A stretch of DNA of 64,000 nt from Lelliottia sp. JS-SCA-14 (GCF_035593345.1 NZ_CP141606.1:2666001-2730000); one strand, 5' to 3'; shown: positions 1-6,756, counted from the stretch's first letter. The notes: generated from the sequence alone by a model not told the origin. Numbers and translations are program-made.

Positions 1-1
1 C

Positions 2-238
2 CAGCGCATGCTCGGAAAAGAGATTACTCTTCCGCAGCAGGTGTGGTCGCGCCTCAACATCGCCTGGGCGCTGTTCTTTATTCTGTGTGGGCTGGCGAAT
101 ATCTATATTGCGTTCTGGCTGCCGCAGAACATCTGGGTCAACTTCAAGGTCTTCGGCCTGACGGCATTAACCCTGATTTTCACGCTGCTGAGCGGCGTGT
201 ATATCTATCGCCATATGCCGCAAGACGACAAGCACTAA
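2..238 (+). CDS. yciB: YciB inner-membrane septation protein, C-terminal part
   Basis: This is the last 78 codons of a reading frame that enters from the left edge, so the true start lies outside the window. It carries two hydrophobic segments, roughly [19 protein letters not shown] and a second from FKVFGL to SGVYIY, and ends in a short polar tail (RHMPQDDKH). This matches the C-terminus of YciB (intracellular septation protein A family, usually about 179 residues), an integral inner-membrane protein linked to cell-envelope synthesis and septation. In E. coli yciB precedes yciA, as here, which supports the call. A hairpin with a pyrimidine-rich tail follows the stop codon. The start and the N-terminal membrane segments cannot be assessed. 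Confidence 0.9.
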   Translation, partial: QRMLGKEITLPQQVWSRLNIAWALFFILCGLANIYIAFWLPQNIWVNFKVFGLTALTLIFTLLSGVYIYRHMPQDDKH

Positions 239-244
239 GATTTC

Positions 245-278
245 AGGCCAGGCAGTTCCTGTCTGGCCTTTCCCTTCT
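245..278 (+). terminator. Probable rho-independent terminator after yciB
   Basis: A 7-bp stem (AGGCCAG/CTGGCCT, 245-269) is followed by a pyrimidine tract (TTCCCTTCTTTT). It sits 7 bases after the yciB stop and before yciA. The tail is not pure T, so termination may be partial. Confidence 0.55.
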
Positions 279-357
279 TTTCCCACCGCACATTCCCACC
301 GTAAAGAAATCATAGTAGCATCCCGCCTGTCGTCTTCCGTAACGAGCTTAAGAAACA

Positions 358-756
358 ATGACAACAAAGATTGATGCCCCTCAGGGCGAACTGGTTTTAC
401 GCACACTTGCAATGCCCGCCGACACCAATGCGAACGGTGATATTTTTGGCGGCTGGTTAATGGCACAGATGGATATGGGCGGCGCGATCCTCGCCAAAGA
501 GATTGCCCATGGCCGCGTGGTGACGGTCAGAGTCGACGGGATGACGTTTTTGCGTCCGGTCGCGGTGGGAGATGTGGTTTGCTGCTACGCGCGCTGCGTG
601 AAGCGCGGCAACACGTCGATTTCGATCAATATTGAAGTCTGGGTGAAGAAGGTCTCTTCCGAGCCGATTGGACAGCGTTACAAGGCAACCGAGGCGCTGT
701 TTATCTACGTCGCGGTGGACAATCAGGGTAAACCTCGCCCGCTGCCGCAGGTATAA
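358..756 (+). CDS. yciA: Acyl-CoA thioester hydrolase YciA
   Basis: This 132-residue hotdog-fold protein is the length of YciA, a cytosolic thioesterase that hydrolyses a wide range of short and long acyl-CoAs to free acid and CoA. The family signature NGDIFGGW is at residues 26-33, followed by the putative catalytic acidic residue D39 in MAQMD. YciA-type hotdog enzymes are trimers of dimers, so the protein probably works as a hexamer. The basic and polar C-terminus (GKPRPLPQV) is typical of the family. The gene lies 119 bases after yciB in the same orientation and ends at a terminator shared with the convergent tonB. The ATG start directly follows a weak purine-rich stretch (GAGCTTAAGAAACA). 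Confidence 0.96.
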   Translation: MTTKIDAPQGELVLRTLAMPADTNANGDIFGGWLMAQMDMGGAILAKEIAHGRVVTVRVDGMTFLRPVAVGDVVCCYARCVKRGNTSISINIEVWVKKVSSEPIGQRYKATEALFIYVAVDNQGKPRPLPQV

Positions 757-782
757 AAAAAGCCTCCATTCGGAGGCTTCGT
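757..782. terminator. Bidirectional terminator between yciA and tonB
   Basis: The stem GCCTCC/GGAGGC (762-777, loop ATTC) has an A-tract on the left and a T-rich right side. It can therefore end yciA transcripts rightward and tonB transcripts leftward. Confidence 0.8.
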
Positions 783-785
783 CAT

Positions 786-1511
786 TTATTCTATCTGCGT
801 CCCGCCGTTCAGGCGGAAAACAATGTTTACGATGAGCCCATTGCCCGGTTTGCCCGGTTCGTAGCGCCATTTGCGCATCGCGGCTTTCACATCGCGTTCG
901 AACATGTTCGCTGGTTGCGCCGAAAGCACCTCGACATTATCCACGCGCCCATCCGCCGTCACGTCAAATTTCACACGCACACGACCTTCTATACGCAGCG
1001 CCTGCGCACGCGCAGGATATTGCGGCTGATTGCGGCTCACGGCACGCGGGCCTGACGGAGCAGTCACCACCGGCTTCGTCGTGGTCGGTGAACTGTTCAT
1101 CACCGGTTTTGCCGGGGCGGTATTTTGCGTCGACTGCACCGCGCGCGGTTCGACCGGGCGCTCTTCACGCTTCGGACGCTCTTCGACTTTTTTCACCGGC
1201 TTCGGTTTTGGCTTCGGCTTGGGTTTTGGCTCTGGCTTGTGGATCACCACGGGCGCTTCTTTTGGCGGCTCCGGTACAACCTCAGGTTCGGGCTCTGGCT
1301 CCGGCTCGACAACCGGCTCTGGCGGAGGCGGAACCACCTGCGGCTCCAGGTCTGCTGGTGAGACCATGGTTACGGAAATCGGCTGCGCAGGCGCTGGCAT
1401 TTGGATAACCTGATGTACCGAAGTGTAGAGCAGCCCCGCCACGACAGCACCGTGAATCACAACGGACAGCAGCGTTGGCCAGGGAAAGCGGCGAGGTAAA
1501 TCCAGGGTCAT
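786..1511 (-). CDS. tonB: TonB energy-transducing protein
   Basis: TonB couples the proton-motive force harvested by ExbB-ExbD to outer-membrane siderophore and cobalamin receptors. The start is placed at the ATG at 1511, giving 241 residues beginning MTLDLPRRFPWP as in E. coli (239 aa). The frame is open further upstream but lacks family similarity there. The single N-terminal anchor (about residues 12-32) contains the essential S16 and H20 in SVVIH. A periplasmic proline-rich spacer follows, with Glu-Pro and then Lys-Pro repeats (about residues 66-120), and then a conserved C-terminal domain (YPARAQALRIEG, KWRYEPGKPG). The gene is convergent with yciA and divergent from yciI. A Fur-box-like sequence lies about 45-70 bp upstream, as expected for iron-regulated tonB. 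Confidence 0.97.
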   Translation of the reverse strand: MTLDLPRRFPWPTLLSVVIHGAVVAGLLYTSVHQVIQMPAPAQPISVTMVSPADLEPQVVPPPPEPVVEPEPEPEPEVVPEPPKEAPVVIHKPEPKPKPKPKPKPVKKVEERPKREERPVEPRAVQSTQNTAPAKPVMNSSPTTTKPVVTAPSGPRAVSRNQPQYPARAQALRIEGRVRVKFDVTADGRVDNVEVLSAQPANMFERDVKAAMRKWRYEPGKPGNGLIVNIVFRLNGGTQIE

Positions 1512-1554
1512 CGAAGTCATAATCGTTTCAGTTAAAAAACCAGGCCCTGATTTT

Positions 1555-1579
1555 AAATGCAAATAGCAATCATATTCAA
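1555..1579 (-). promoter_or_regulatory. Fur-box-like operator upstream of tonB
   Basis: On the minus strand this reads roughly TGATTGCTATTTGCATTTA, an imperfect match to the Fur consensus built from GATAAT/ATTATC units. It is placed 45-70 bp upstream of the tonB ATG. E. coli tonB is repressed by Fur-Fe2+ through a site in this position. The call rests on position and AT-rich dyad pattern; the match is imperfect. Confidence 0.5.
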
Positions 1580-1732
1580 TAAGACACTCCATCTTCTCGC
1601 GATTTAACTGCTCGCGAGGCCAAAAAAGGCGCATCTTTGTTAAGGTTTTAACAAGGTCGTTATCTTTACATTGCAGTCATCGATGCTTTCACATAACGTT
1701 ATTGACACTTTTTATGGCTAAGGAGCTCCGCC

Positions 1733-2029
1733 GTGCTTTACGTGATCTACGCTGAAGATGTTGCCGATTCTCTGGAAAAACGACTTTCCGTGCGCCCTGC
1801 CCATCTCGCGCGTCTACAACTCTTACATGACGAAGGAAAATTACTGACCGCAGGCCCAATGCCCGCCGTCGACAGCAACGATCCGGGTGCTGCAGGTTTT
1901 AGCGGTTCGACGGTGATTGCAGAGTTTGAATCGCTGGAAGCCGCGCAGTCCTGGGCCGAAGCTGACCCGTATGTGGCGGCGGGGGTTTATGAGAAGGTGA
2001 CGGTGAGGCCGTTTAAGAAGGTGTTTTGA
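1733..2029 (+). CDS. yciI: YciI family protein (YCII domain)
   Basis: This 98-residue cytosolic protein is the same length as E. coli YciI and belongs to the YCII domain family, a ferredoxin-like alpha-beta dimer related to muconolactone isomerases and DGPF proteins. Its enzymatic role is not established. Family marks include the MLYVIYAED start, the R-x-x-HLARL helix and the LLTAGPMP segment. Translation starts at a GTG (1733) preceded by a strong AAGGAG Shine-Dalgarno at 1720-1725. The gene is divergent from tonB and ends just before a strong terminator. Neighbours give no functional clue beyond conserved tonB-yciI adjacency in enterobacteria. Confidence 0.93.
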   Translation: MLYVIYAEDVADSLEKRLSVRPAHLARLQLLHDEGKLLTAGPMPAVDSNDPGAAGFSGSTVIAEFESLEAAQSWAEADPYVAAGVYEKVTVRPFKKVF

Positions 2030-2040
2030 GTTGATGGGAA

Positions 2041-2064
2041 AGGCTCCCGCAGGAGCCTTTTTAA
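2041..2064 (+). terminator. Rho-independent terminator after yciI
   Basis: The stem AGGCTCC/GGAGCCT (2041-2058, loop CGCA) is followed by TTTTT. It lies 11 bases after the yciI stop. It could also weakly stop the leftward lipoprotein gene ending at 2083. Confidence 0.85.
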
Positions 2065-2082
2065 ATGCTTGAACATGTTCGA

Positions 2083-2472
2083 TTATCCCCTCATCCCAAA
2101 TCCAGCCCTCTGAAAATCCCTATACACTTCGGGATTAGTAAAGGCCGGGAATTTGGCTTTCTGGGCTGCGGATTTTAACGCTTCGCAATAGGCTTTATTA
2201 CCGTCGCTTGTCGTGATGTTTGATGCCGTGCCGTCCTGCGCAAATTGGATGTGCAATCTACATGTCTTTCCTTTCCAGCTTTGCGGATCGGCAAGCTCGG
2301 CATTGATGGCATCTCTGATCGCGCGCGCCTGGGCGCCCCATTCGTCCTTGTCATCCCAGCGGCCGGAACTGCAATTCCCCGTTGCTGTGGTTTTATGGCA
2401 TCCGGACGGATGTAGGGGTGCACAGCCGCTGATCAGGCCTACAAGAACGGCCAGCGTTAAGATCCTTTTCAT
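2083..2472 (-). CDS. Lipoprotein with a TolA domain-III-like C-terminal domain
   Basis: A 129-residue predicted lipoprotein. A signal peptide (MKRILTLAVLVG) ends in the lipobox LISGC with lipidation at C17. The +2 residue is Ala, which favours outer-membrane sorting. Residues about 48-129 resemble the C-terminal domain III of TolA: GKTCRLHIQF aligns with the TolA GKTCTLRIKL region, and C71 and C96 have the same 25-residue spacing as the TolA disulfide pair. It lacks the TolA membrane anchor and the long helical domain II, so it is a free-standing domain III on a lipid anchor. TolA-III is the binding site for colicins, filamentous phage g3p and TolB. A decoy or Tol-Pal accessory role is my inference. 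The gene follows leuE by about 60 bp on the same strand. Confidence 0.8.
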   Translation of the reverse strand: MKRILTLAVLVGLISGCAPLHPSGCHKTTATGNCSSGRWDDKDEWGAQARAIRDAINAELADPQSWKGKTCRLHIQFAQDGTASNITTSDGNKAYCEALKSAAQKAKFPAFTNPEVYRDFQRAGFGMRG

Positions 2473-2534
2473 TTTTCACTCCCTCTCTCGCCCACCAAAA
2501 GCGAATGCTCTCGCGTTTGGTGAGCAAATTGTTT

Positions 2535-3170
2535 TCAATGCAAAGAAGCCAGTCTTGCCGCAAACCCCACAAACAACAGCCCAATCAAACCATTCCCCAG
2601 CTTCGCCAGTTTCTTTTTGGTTTTCAGGTAGCGGGTGACAAACGCGCCGGAGAAGATAAGGAAGCTCATGTACATGAAGCTAATCAACTCAAGGGTGGTC
2701 GCGAGGATCAGGAATGAGGTGCCGGTATTTTTGGCGCTGACGTCGATGAACTGCACGAAGAATGAGACGTAGAACAGAATAGCTTTGGGATTAGTCAGGC
2801 TCAGCACCAGCGATCGCTTCATGATCATGCTGGCAGGTTCAGTACCCCCCGCTTGCGCGCCCGCTTTATGCGTCATCACTGACCAGAGCATTTTTCCGCC
2901 CAGCCACAGCAGGTACAACGCGCCGAGGTAACGCACGATGTTGAACAGCACCGGCGTAGTCTGGATCAGCGCAGCGACACCGGCCCACGCGAGGAACATC
3001 AATACCGCATCACCGATAAACACGCCCGAGGCGGCGAGATAGCCCTTTTTCACCCCGTGGCCGATACCAGTTTTTAAGACGAATAACGTATTAGGGCCGG
3101 GGACCAGCACAATAAAGAAAGCGCCTACAACATAGGTCCAGAAATTAAGTACACCAAACTCCGCAAACAC
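2535..3170 (-). CDS. leuE: Leucine efflux protein LeuE (LysE/RhtB family)
   Basis: This is an inner-membrane exporter of leucine and related amino acids in the LysE/RhtB superfamily. The 211-residue sequence closely follows E. coli LeuE, including [37 protein letters not shown], the [15 protein letters not shown] motif and the C-terminal [16 protein letters not shown]. About six hydrophobic segments are visible. Two tandem GTG codons occur at 3173 and 3170. The second is chosen because it gives proper spacing (6 nt) to GGAG and matches the MFAE start of the orthologue. In E. coli leuE is at a different locus near yeaR, so its placement beside yciI is a rearrangement or insertion relative to K-12. 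Confidence 0.93.
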   Translation of the reverse strand: MFAEFGVLNFWTYVVGAFFIVLVPGPNTLFVLKTGIGHGVKKGYLAASGVFIGDAVLMFLAWAGVAALIQTTPVLFNIVRYLGALYLLWLGGKMLWSVMTHKAGAQAGGTEPASMIMKRSLVLSLTNPKAILFYVSFFVQFIDVSAKNTGTSFLILATTLELISFMYMSFLIFSGAFVTRYLKTKKKLAKLGNGLIGLLFVGFAARLASLH

Positions 3171-3184
3171 CACCCGCTCCTTTT

Positions 3185-3218
3185 TAAAAAATAAGAATGC
3201 CGCAGTAAAGCGGCATTC
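3185..3218 (-). terminator. Terminator downstream of the Exc2-like lipoprotein gene
   Basis: On the minus strand the 9-bp stem GAATGCCGC/GCGGCATTC (3195-3218) is followed by TTATTTTTT. It lies between the lipoprotein gene ending at 3237 and the leuE start, and so separates the two transcription units. Confidence 0.85.
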
Positions 3219-3236
3219 TCAGGGTTTACATGTTGG

Positions 3237-3647
3237 CTATTGTACGCCGTTATATCCGTCAAGATAAGACGCGGCGAGTTCATTGCCGAACAATATCGCG
3301 TCTTTCATCTCCATATCGGATGACCATTTATCGTTCGCGTTACCGTTGAAGCTATGATCGGTTTTGACGCTTTTTTTCAGCTGGTCGCGGATACTCTGCG
3401 CATACTGACTGGCTTCACCGGCGGTGCGTCCCGCTTTACGATCGGTTTTGCCCTGCTCGTAGAGTTCGCGGAACTGCGGCACATTCAGGCGATAGTTTTG
3501 CTGCGTGTTGCTGGTAAAATTGCCGCCGACAAAATTAGAGCTGTGCGACACAAAGTAATAAGCATGCCTTTCAGGGGCTGTCTTGCTACTGGCACATCCG
3601 CTGAGAAACGCGATGCCCACCAGGGCCGCAATAACTTTTCCGTTCAT
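3237..3647 (-). CDS. Putative Exc2-family lipoprotein
   Basis: This 136-residue predicted lipoprotein has the signal peptide MNGKVIAALVGIAFLSGC, lipidation at C18 and Ala at +2 (outer-membrane sorting predicted). The mature part is hydrophilic with a probable helical stretch (FRELYEQGKTDRKAGRTAGEASQYAQ) and no catalytic motif that I recognise. From memory it resembles chromosomal proteins annotated as Exc2 family, named for the entry-exclusion lipoprotein of ColE1-type plasmids; I could not verify this. The ATG is preceded by AAAGGAAATAAAAGGG. The gene forms its own unit, ended by a strong terminator before leuE, possibly with a 39-codon micro-ORF just upstream. Its function in the cell is unknown. 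Confidence 0.6.
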   Translation of the reverse strand: MNGKVIAALVGIAFLSGCASSKTAPERHAYYFVSHSSNFVGGNFTSNTQQNYRLNVPQFRELYEQGKTDRKAGRTAGEASQYAQSIRDQLKKSVKTDHSFNGNANDKWSSDMEMKDAILFGNELAASYLDGYNGVQ

Positions 3648-3671
3648 CCCTTTTATTTCCTTTTGCCGTTT

Positions 3672-3791
3672 TCACTGCATCATCCACGCAGAGGCATATT
3701 CCACCAGCGCCGCAAATGACGACAGCCCTAAACTTTCCCTGAGCGCATCCAGCGCAAAAAGCACAACCAATACCCACAGGAATGGATTCAT
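3672..3791 (-). CDS. Possible 39-residue membrane micro-protein
   Basis: A short reading frame beginning MNPFLWVLVVLFALDALRES and ending EYASAWMMQ lies 24 bases upstream of, and on the same strand as, the Exc2-like lipoprotein gene. Residues about 4-15 are strongly hydrophobic, followed by an amphipathic helix-like segment, a composition common in small inner-membrane proteins. The ATG at 3791 lacks a clear Shine-Dalgarno (AATAAATACT upstream), which weakens the call. I do not recognise an orthologue. It could be a real small protein or a chance frame in a leader. Confidence 0.4.
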   Translation of the reverse strand: MNPFLWVLVVLFALDALRESLGLSSFAALVEYASAWMMQ

Positions 3792-3875
3792 AGTATTTAT
3801 TCAACATATTGTTTGTGCGGATTATATCTGAAGAACCGGGGGCGAAGGATACTGCGAAATCTGATAGTTATGAGG

Positions 3876-3904
3876 AAAACATCAGGCACCGGTATCGGTG
3901 CCTG
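3876..3904 (-). terminator. Possible terminator after yciY
   Basis: On the minus strand the 8-bp stem CAGGCACC/GGTGCCTG (3883-3904) is followed by ATGTTTT, nine bases after the yciY stop. The T-tract is short. Confidence 0.5.
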
Positions 3905-3912
3905 CAGGGTGC

Positions 3913-4086
3913 TCAGAGATCGCGAACGGCAAAGACCAGCGCGTTACGGTGGTGACTGAGTCCACATTTTCTGATGGCGTGGATACGCATATTGCGGCGG
4001 GATTGCGCCTCAAGCCAGCGGGCTTTACGACGACTCATCTGTCGCAACATACGCCAGCGCCCTACTTCTGTTCTGCTGCGCTTCAT
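3913..4086 (-). CDS. yciY: Small basic protein YciY
   Basis: This 57-residue, very basic protein begins MKRSRTEVGRWRMLRQ and is a clear orthologue of E. coli YciY, matching over RSRTEVGRWRM, the RWLE-QSRRNMRIH segment and the RKCGL core. No enzymatic motif is visible. The Arg/Lys-rich composition suggests nucleic-acid or ribosome contact, which is inference only. The ATG at 4086 is used, although the frame is open further upstream, because family similarity begins there and AAGGAAAG precedes it at suitable spacing. The gene is divergent from clsA with a 143-bp intergenic region. Confidence 0.88.
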   Translation of the reverse strand: MKRSRTEVGRWRMLRQMSRRKARWLEAQSRRNMRIHAIRKCGLSHHRNALVFAVRDL

Positions 4087-4229
4087 GTCTACAACTCTTT
4101 CCTTAACAGAGGCGCCATTATAAACCCCTGACTGCGGTAAACCAGCGCTTTTAGCTGTCCTTTTTATTTGCCAGATCAATTCTGATGCGTACACTCATAA
4201 CAATACGCTTTCAAAAGGATTTTTATACT

Positions 4230-5690
4230 ATGACAACCTTCTACACCGTGGTGAGTTGGCTGGTCATTCTGGGATACTGGCTGCTGATCGCAGGTGTGAC
4301 GCTTCGCATCCTGATGAAGCGCCGGGCCGTCCCCTCTGCCATGGCCTGGCTTTTGATCATCTACATCCTGCCGCTGGTGGGGATTATCGCCTATCTCTCG
4401 TTTGGCGAATTGCATCTGGGGAAACGCCGCGCCGAACGTGCGCGCGCCATGTGGCCGTCGACGGCGAAATGGCTGAACGACCTGAAATCCTGCAAACATA
4501 TTTTTGCCCAGGAGAACAGCAGCGTCGCGACATCGCTGTTCAAACTTTGCGAGCGTCGTCAGGGGATTGGCGGCGTCAAAGGCAATCAGTTGCAGCTCCT
4601 GACCACCTCCGATGACGTCATGCAGGCGCTGATCCGCGACATCCAGCTCGCCCGTCACAATATCGAGATGGTTTTCTATATCTGGCAGCCCGGCGGCATG
4701 GCCGATCAGGTGGCTGAATCCCTGATGGCGGCGTCGCGCCGGGGCATTCACTGCCGACTGATGCTCGACTCTGCCGGGAGCGTGGCCTTCTTCCGCAGCC
4801 CCTGGGCGACCATGATGCGTAATGCGGGCATTGAAGTTGTCGAAGCCCTGAAGGTCAATCTGCTGCGTGTGTTTCTGCGCCGTATGGATTTACGCCAGCA
4901 CCGCAAGATGATCATGATCGACAACTACATCGCCTATACCGGCAGCATGAACATGGTCGATCCGCGCTTCTTCAAACAGGATTCCGGCGTCGGTCAGTGG
5001 GTCGATTTAATGGCACGCATGGAAGGCCCGGTCGCCACGGCGATGGGCATTGTCTACTCCTGCGACTGGGAAATCGAAACCGGGAAACGCATTCTGCCGC
5101 CACCGCCGGACGCCAATATCATGCCGTTTGAACAGGAGAGCGGTCATACCATTCACACCATCGCCTCCGGTCCGGGCTTCCCGGAGGATCTGATTCACCA
5201 GGCGCTGCTGACGGCGGCCTATTCCGCGCGTGAATATTTGATCATGACCACGCCCTACTTCGTCCCGAGCGACGATCTGCTGCACGCGATATGCACCGCC
5301 GCCCAGCGCGGCGTGGACGTCAGCATTATCATGCCGCGTAAAAACGATTCGGTGCTGGTGGGCTGGGCGAGCCGCGCCTTCTTCAGTGAACTGCTGGCAG
5401 CGGGCGTCAAAATTTATCAGTTTGAGGGCGGTCTGCTGCATACCAAGAGCGTGCTGGTCGACGGCGAACTGAGCCTGGTCGGCACCGTGAATCTGGATAT
5501 GCGCAGCCTGTGGCTGAACTTTGAAATTACGCTGGTGATTGATGACGCCGGTTTTGGTGGCGATCTGGCGGCGGTGCAGGACGATTATATCTCCCGCTCG
5601 CGCCTGCTGGATGCGCACTTGTGGATGAAACGTCCGCTGTGGCAAAGGATCACCGAACGACTGTTTTACTTCTTTAGTCCGTTGCTGTAA
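4230..5690 (+). CDS. clsA: Cardiolipin synthase A
   Basis: ClsA condenses two phosphatidylglycerol molecules to cardiolipin plus glycerol at the inner membrane. The 486-residue length equals that of E. coli ClsA. Two N-terminal hydrophobic segments (about residues 7-27 and 37-57) are followed by two phospholipase D HKD motifs: H224-x-K226-x4-D231, then GSMN, and H404-x-K406-x4-D411, then GTVNLD. The start at 4230 ([10 protein letters not shown]) follows an AAAAGGAT ribosome site; the open frame upstream is not conserved. The yciU gene follows 34 bases later in the same direction, as in E. coli, and the two are probably co-transcribed. Confidence 0.98.
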   Translation: MTTFYTVVSWLVILGYWLLIAGVTLRILMKRRAVPSAMAWLLIIYILPLVGIIAYLSFGELHLGKRRAERARAMWPSTAKWLNDLKSCKHIFAQENSSVATSLFKLCERRQGIGGVKGNQLQLLTTSDDVMQALIRDIQLARHNIEMVFYIWQPGGMADQVAESLMAASRRGIHCRLMLDSAGSVAFFRSPWATMMRNAGIEVVEALKVNLLRVFLRRMDLRQHRKMIMIDNYIAYTGSMNMVDPRFFKQDSGVGQWVDLMARMEGPVATAMGIVYSCDWEIETGKRILPPPPDANIMPFEQESGHTIHTIASGPGFPEDLIHQALLTAAYSAREYLIMTTPYFVPSDDLLHAICTAAQRGVDVSIIMPRKNDSVLVGWASRAFFSELLAAGVKIYQFEGGLLHTKSVLVDGELSLVGTVNLDMRSLWLNFEITLVIDDAGFGGDLAAVQDDYISRSRLLDAHLWMKRPLWQRITERLFYFFSPLL

Positions 5691-5712
5691 AACGTGCCCA
5701 ACGATGTTTTAA

Positions 5713-6054
<342 letters not shown>

Positions 6055-6157
6055 CAAAAAAGGCTGCAATCGCAGAATGCTGGTCAGTTAAGCATCTGAG
6101 GTTGTTCCGTTCACCTTATGTTCAGCAGAATATAAAACCTGTATCACCTGTGAACGT

Positions 6158-6185
6158 GACAAGGGGGCTACGCGGCCCCCTTGTC
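6158..6185 (+). repeat. Hairpin with compensatory changes, element copy A
   Basis: Perfect stem GACAAGGGGGC/GCCCCCTTGTC around TACGCG. In copy B the corresponding hairpin (53041-53069) has two base pairs changed on both arms, so pairing is preserved. Confidence 0.75.
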
Positions 6186-6686
6186 AATCCCCGCGCCCCG
6201 CCATGAAATCGGTGCTTCGCACTGCGCTCACCTCCCGGCCATCTGCCTGCGGTCGGCTCGACTCGACTTCCTGTCTCGTTTCGCCTCTGGCCGCCATCCC
6301 TGGCGTCCAGCCCTTGTCATCTGGCCTCCGGTTCGCCGATTTCTGCGGGGACCCAACACCGGTGCCACTTTCAGGCTGACGTGAAGGTGGAGGGATCGTG
6401 AGTCCGGCTGAAAATCGCTGAGGCGTTGACTGGAGGTAGGGGCGACGCACAGGGATGTGCGTCGAGGGCGCGACTTACAGGGATGTTACCTGCGCCCGTC
6501 CCCGTCAGCCGGAAGGAATAAGACGAAGGCACCGCGAAGCGGCGATTTTCTTTGCCGGGAGCCGGGGTTGCCAGGGTGGTGGCGATTGAGCCACCCTGGC
6601 ACGTTCACAGCAGAGAGATGGACCGGAAGCAGAGGAACGAAAGTGAACGGAACAATTCCACTGATGCCATAAAGGTCCTGGGGCGA

Positions 6687-6718
6687 GCAAAATAATGAAT
6701 TTAAATTCATTATTTTGC
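6687..6718. repeat. Perfect 32-bp palindrome in element copy A
   Basis: Two 16-base arms meet at an AATTTAAATT centre (6687-6718), and the last base overlaps the right terminal inverted repeat. The same palindrome is intact in copy B (53570-53601). Confidence 0.9.
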
Positions 6719-6756
6719 TTAACTGACTGGCATTAGGCAATCGCAGCCTTTTTTAT

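Larger units (their letters stand above)
6076..6734 (+). mobile_element. 0.66-kb terminator-inserted repeat element, copy A
   Basis: This 659-bp element is present again at 52960-53617. I count about 37 differences, including one single-base indel, or roughly 94 percent identity. Its ends are near-perfect 17-bp inverted repeats of the form AATGCYRGTCAGTTAAG (6076-6092 and 6718-6734). Internal structure includes an 11-bp GC-rich hairpin (6158-6185), a hairpin with an 8-bp stem around AGGGAT (6443-6464), an 11-bp hairpin (6569-6601), a perfect 32-bp palindrome (6687-6718) abutting the right end, and a long-range 14-bp complementarity (6101-6114 with 6643-6656). No transposase is present. The short frames inside are not convincing genes because the indel and several non-synonymous changes alter them between copies. 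I interpret it as a non-autonomous mobile element, possibly specifying a structured RNA. Confidence 0.75.
6055..6753. terminator. Terminator hairpin of yciU and the channel gene, interrupted by repeat element copy A
   Basis: The left part (6055-6075, A-tract plus GGCTGC then AATCGCAG) and the right part (6737-6753, GCAATCGCAGCC then T-tract) rebuild a perfect bidirectional terminator with arms GGCTGC/GCAGCC, loop AATC and A/T flanks when the 661 bp between them is removed and one copy of GCAATCGCAG is kept. The duplicated decamer (6066-6075 and 6737-6746) covers the loop and part of both arms, which is what a target-site duplication would leave. Confidence 0.75.

Noticed and set aside
786..1634. 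Longer TonB start at 1634 (282 residues)
   Set aside because: The extra 41 residues include the Fur-box and promoter region and have no similarity to TonB; the family begins MTLDLPRRFPWP at 1511.
2083..3647. The two lipoproteins as a phage Rz/Rz1-type spanin pair
   Set aside because: They are separate non-nested genes with a permease gene between them, have domain features of TolA-III and Exc2-like proteins, and no lysis genes are nearby.
6184..6450. An 88-codon minus-strand frame in repeat copy A and its longer counterpart at 52972-53415 in copy B
   Set aside because: The single-base indel between copies changes the frame, start and stop positions do not match, and the composition is Arg/Ser/Gly-rich as in chance GC-rich frames.
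6457..6672. A 71-codon plus-strand frame conserved in both copies (also 53340-53555)
   Set aside because: No Shine-Dalgarno; the start overlaps the AGGGAT hairpin loop; several of the few substitutions are non-synonymous, so coding constraint is not evident. Kept as part of the structured element.
6076..6734. Repeat element as a group IIC intron, retron or ERIC sequence
   Set aside because: No reverse transcriptase or domain V-like ending was seen; it carries target duplications and inverted ends unlike group IIC introns; it is far longer than ERIC (127 bp) and shares no ERIC motif that I recognise.
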